Source: Novosphingobium resinovorum (GTDB lineage: Bacteria > Pseudomonadota > Alphaproteobacteria > Sphingomonadales > Sphingomonadaceae). Taken from it: a DNA stretch of 64,000 nt. Below the pieces are notes generated by a model. That model ran no database searches. It had not been told where the DNA came from and worked only from the letters and a program-made list of their open reading frames with translations. The first letter of the stretch is position 1; each line of letters begins with the position of its first letter. The stretch covers positions 310,001 through 374,000 of the forward strand of contig NZ_CP017075.1 of NCBI RefSeq assembly GCF_001742225.1. Reading direction: 5' to 3'. The position numbers were made by a program, and so were the translations under genes. Positions 61,483 to 64,000 of the stretch are shown here, piece by piece.

Positions 61483-63411
61483 TCAGCCCGCCACCGCATC
61501 CCAGCGGGCTGTTCCCGGATGGGCAAGGCGGTCCAGCAGTCTTGCCAGCGGCATGGGGCGGGCGATGAAATAGCCCTGCGCCAGCGAAAACCCTGCCAGC
61601 CTTGCGCTGACAAACTGGTTCTCCGTCTCGATTCCCTCGATCACGCATTCCAGCGAGAGCGAGCGGGCGAGGTGACGGATCGCCGTGATCAGGCGGCGGC
61701 CGGAAGCCTCGTCCAGCCGCACCGCGAAGCTGCGGTCGATCTTCACCATGTCCAGCGGCAACTGGTGCAGCGAGGACAGGCTGGAATAGCCGGTGCCGAA
61801 ATCGTCAAGCGCGATCCGCATCCCCGTCTGCCGCAGCCGTTCAAGCGCGGCGCTGGCTATGGCGAACTCCGAGATCAGCGAGGATTCGGTGATTTCGATC
61901 AGCACGCGGCGCGGATCGCATGCGGAAGCGGCCATGCGCTGGAGCAGGGCATCGATCGTCTGCGGGTTGCAGATGTCGTTGCCCGACAGGTTGAACGACA
62001 GGCGCAGACCGGCAGGCAGCCGCGCCAGTGCGTCGAGCGCCTTGTCGAACAGCGTCAACGTGACGTCGCGTGCACGCCCGACGCGCTCGGCAGAGGCGAT
62101 CAGCAGTTCGGGCGCAATGTCGCCCAGCCGGGGCGAGTGCCAGCGGGCGAGGCATTCGACGCCGATCGTGTCGAGATCGTCGGTCGCCACGATCGGCTGG
62201 TAGTTCAGCGACAGCTCGCTCTCCAGGTCGGCCAGCTGCAGCGCTGCGTCAAGTGCCTGCTCGCTGCGGATCAGTCGCTCCAGTTCCTGCGAAAACAGCA
62301 CGCACTGGCCGCGCTTGTGGTTCTTCGCGTGGTAGAGCGCGAAGTCGGCGCGGTCGAACAGCAGGTTGGCGCTGGCTGCGGTCTCCGGATAGACGGCAAG
62401 GCCGGCGGAGCAGCCGACGGAAACCATGATGTCGCCGATGCGTGCGGGTTCGCGGATGGCGCGGCACAAGTCGCTCGCGACGCGTTCGGCCTCGGGTGGC
62501 CCGCTCATGACGATCAGCCCGAACTCGTCGCCGCCGAGCCGGGCGACGATGGCGTCGGGAGGGCAGGCGGCGTTCATGCGCGCGCCGATGATCTGCAGCA
62601 GGCGATCGCCATGGGCATGGCCGTGAGTGTCGTTGATCGGCTTGAAGCGGTCGAGGTCGATGAGGCCGACGCTGAAGCGGTCGTCGGGTCCGGCGCGCTC
62701 CAGCAGGCCTTCCAGCGTGGCGAAGAAAAAGCGGCGGTTGGGCATCCCCGTCAATGCGTCGGTCTGGGCGAGGCGGGCATTCTCCTCGCCGAGTATCTGC
62801 GCCTGCTGGCGCTCGTTGTTGAGGTCGCGCTGGGACGTTTCGAGATCGACGAAGGACCGGTAGGAATCGCGCAGGATCTTGAGGATACCGATCGCGACCA
62901 GGGTGATGTTCGCGGCGATGGCGACAAGCACCTCATGGCCGATGAACAGCGAATAGGTGAGGAACGTGCCCAGCACGGTGACGCAGACCGCCATGGCCGC
63001 GCGGGGCAGGAAGCTGAGGCAGAATACGCAGCCCAGCACCGTTACCGAGACGAAGACGGCGACGTGGCCGTGCTCGTAAGGGCCGCCGTACTGGTCCAGC
63101 GTCAGCGACCAGGCGACGAAGGCCATCGAAAAGGCCACCGCGAAGAAATGGGTGCGGCGCAGGCGTCGGCGGACCGCCTCGGGTTCGAGGTCGGCGGGCT
63201 TCACCGGGCGGGTCCAGACGATCATGCGCACGACGCACGCCGCGATCAGGATGCTCGGGATCGTGTAGACCAGCAATGTTGGCGCCAACTGGCGATGGGT
63301 GAAGGCCAGGACGGCGGCATTGATCGAAAGCAGCCCGTACAGCGGTGGTATGTGCTCGCGCAGGCGCAGATACTGCGCGACGCTGAGAGGGTACTGACCG
63401 GCAACGTTCAT
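61483..63411 (-). CDS. Membrane GGDEF-EAL cyclic-di-GMP enzyme
   Basis: 642 residues. Five or six hydrophobic segments (about 25-160) precede GGDEF (VARLGGDEFGLIVM, about 350) and an EAL domain (DDFGTGYSSLSSLHQLPLDMVKIDRSF, about 550-577). GGDEF is intact. In the EAL motif the text is VECLARW, so the Ala is Cys, while the Glu and the other metal ligands (ITESSL, DDFG, NLSGND) look present. The protein may make and break c-di-GMP; the balance cannot be told. The ATG at 63411 begins the likely true N-terminus. Confidence 0.92.
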   Translation of the reverse strand: MNVAGQYPLSVAQYLRLREHIPPLYGLLSINAAVLAFTHRQLAPTLLVYTIPSILIAACVVRMIVWTRPVKPADLEPEAVRRRLRRTHFFAVAFSMAFVAWSLTLDQYGGPYEHGHVAVFVSVTVLGCVFCLSFLPRAAMAVCVTVLGTFLTYSLFIGHEVLVAIAANITLVAIGILKILRDSYRSFVDLETSQRDLNNERQQAQILGEENARLAQTDALTGMPNRRFFFATLEGLLERAGPDDRFSVGLIDLDRFKPINDTHGHAHGDRLLQIIGARMNAACPPDAIVARLGGDEFGLIVMSGPPEAERVASDLCRAIREPARIGDIMVSVGCSAGLAVYPETAASANLLFDRADFALYHAKNHKRGQCVLFSQELERLIRSEQALDAALQLADLESELSLNYQPIVATDDLDTIGVECLARWHSPRLGDIAPELLIASAERVGRARDVTLTLFDKALDALARLPAGLRLSFNLSGNDICNPQTIDALLQRMAASACDPRRVLIEITESSLISEFAIASAALERLRQTGMRIALDDFGTGYSSLSSLHQLPLDMVKIDRSFAVRLDEASGRRLITAIRHLARSLSLECVIEGIETENQFVSARLAGFSLAQGYFIARPMPLARLLDRLAHPGTARWDAVAG

Positions 63412-63602
63412 GGGGTGCGCGTCTGCAATTCGAGAACGGGGAGATCGCAAGTGATCCCGGATAGTGTCCAAGTCTTTATGAAAAGTGCACGTGCCTTGCG
63501 AAACGATCCCGTAGTTACAGCCGATCCGGTGATTTTGGGGCAGTAAAGGGCATGGATCGGCGCCGCTTCCAAGTGGGCGGATCAGACGCTAAACGCCCGG
63601 GC

Positions 63603-64000
63603 GTGAGCACGCTACCGATCCATGCCGTCCTGCCTGACCTCCTCGCCGCCTTGCGTGCGGGGACGGGCGCGGTGCTGATCGCGCCGCCCGGGGCCGGCAA
63701 GACCACCGCGCTTGCCCCGGCCCTGCTGGGCGAGGGCTGGTGCACCGGCACCGTCATCCTTCTTTCCCCGCGCCGTGTCGCCGCGCGCGCCGCTGCGGAA
63801 CGCATGGCCGAGGGGCTCGGCGAGGCGGCGGGCGAGACGATCGGCTACATCACCCGTCTCGACGTCAAGCGCTCGGCCCGCACCCGTGTCCTGGTGATGA
63901 CAGAGGCGATCTTCGTCTCGACGATCCTTGCCGATCCGGAGCTTCCGGGCGTGTCCGCCGTGCTGTTCGACGAGGCGCACGAACGCCATCTCGACAGCGA
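63603..64000 (+). CDS. hrpB: ATP-dependent helicase HrpB, 3' end outside window
   Basis: The frame is open from a GTG at 63603 to the window edge (132 residues seen). HrpB is a DEAH-box helicase. Visible: opening STLPIHAVLPDLLAALRAG, Walker A APPGAGKTT (about 32-40), SPRRVAARAAAERMAE (about 61-76), VMTEAIFVSTIL and the DEAH box LFDEAHERHLD. An ATG at 63552 would add 17 residues, but the family start is near the GTG. Divergent from the GGDEF-EAL gene. Confidence 0.9.
   Translation, partial: MSTLPIHAVLPDLLAALRAGTGAVLIAPPGAGKTTALAPALLGEGWCTGTVILLSPRRVAARAAAERMAEGLGEAAGETIGYITRLDVKRSARTRVLVMTEAIFVSTILADPELPGVSAVLFDEAHERHLDS

Overview
This is about 64 kb of high-GC chromosomal DNA, most likely from a sphingomonad alphaproteobacterium and probably Novosphingobium or a close relative. 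The placement rests on three things. The tmRNA gene is circularly permuted, as in alphaproteobacteria, and encodes the tag ANDNEALALAA. A HisZ regulatory subunit lies between serA and purA. There is a large load of acyl-CoA, short-chain dehydrogenase and Rieske oxygenase genes. The genus is an inference. I see no phage, insertion sequence, CRISPR array, rRNA or tRNA gene.

Region 1 (1-7.4 kb) is core metabolism: serA (cut by the left edge), an autoregulated-looking MarR-GNAT fusion, an EF-hand protein, hisZ, an esterase, purA and an L,D-transpeptidase. Region 2 (7.6-12.7 kb) is a tightly overlapping efflux operon: MarR regulator, FUSC pump, AaeX-like peptide, AaeA-like adaptor and outer-membrane factor. 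Region 3 (12.8-16.1 kb) holds an SDHAF4-like assembly factor, rsmB, htpX and a TetR regulator.

Region 4 (16.2-36.9 kb) is catabolic and mostly about acyl-CoA thioesters. It has nitronate monooxygenase, enoyl-CoA hydratases, CoA-transferases, SDRs, a thiolase/DUF35 pair, a luciferase-like monooxygenase, a flavin reductase, an acylating aldehyde dehydrogenase and a nearly complete lower valine pathway (acyl-CoA dehydrogenase, HIBCH, enoyl-CoA hydratase, mmsB). It also contains two divergent pseudogenes that both lost their 5' ends at one junction (26968-28324) and a frameshifted VOC gene.

Region 5 (37-45 kb) is envelope and housekeeping: a Zn-ribbon peptide, NUDIX, two TPM proteins, LemA, MscL, then a row of four hairpins, the permuted tmRNA, a GFA protein, malate synthase G and a PilZ protein. 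Region 6 (44.8-52.1 kb) is a second catabolic cluster around a Rieske oxygenase alpha subunit with several NTF2/SnoaL-fold partners, SDRs, HxlR and TetR regulators and a small monooxygenase. Region 7 (52.1-64 kb) has a glycosyltransferase, an XRE regulator, an ABC-F ATPase, a PepSY/response-regulator/kinase set, chorismate mutase, polyprenyl synthase, a TonB-like protein, a GGDEF-EAL protein and the start of hrpB at the right edge.

The most unusual non-coding content is a set of dispersed palindromic repeat families. Family A has four copies of about 125 bp. Family B has two long copies plus short relatives. Family C has four copies, one carrying a piece of family D inside it. At least two repeats supply the C-terminal codons and stop of a neighbouring gene. 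I found no clear new defence or biosynthetic system. The best leads are the repeats, the hairpin row before ssrA, the decayed gene pair and the Rieske/NTF2 cluster.
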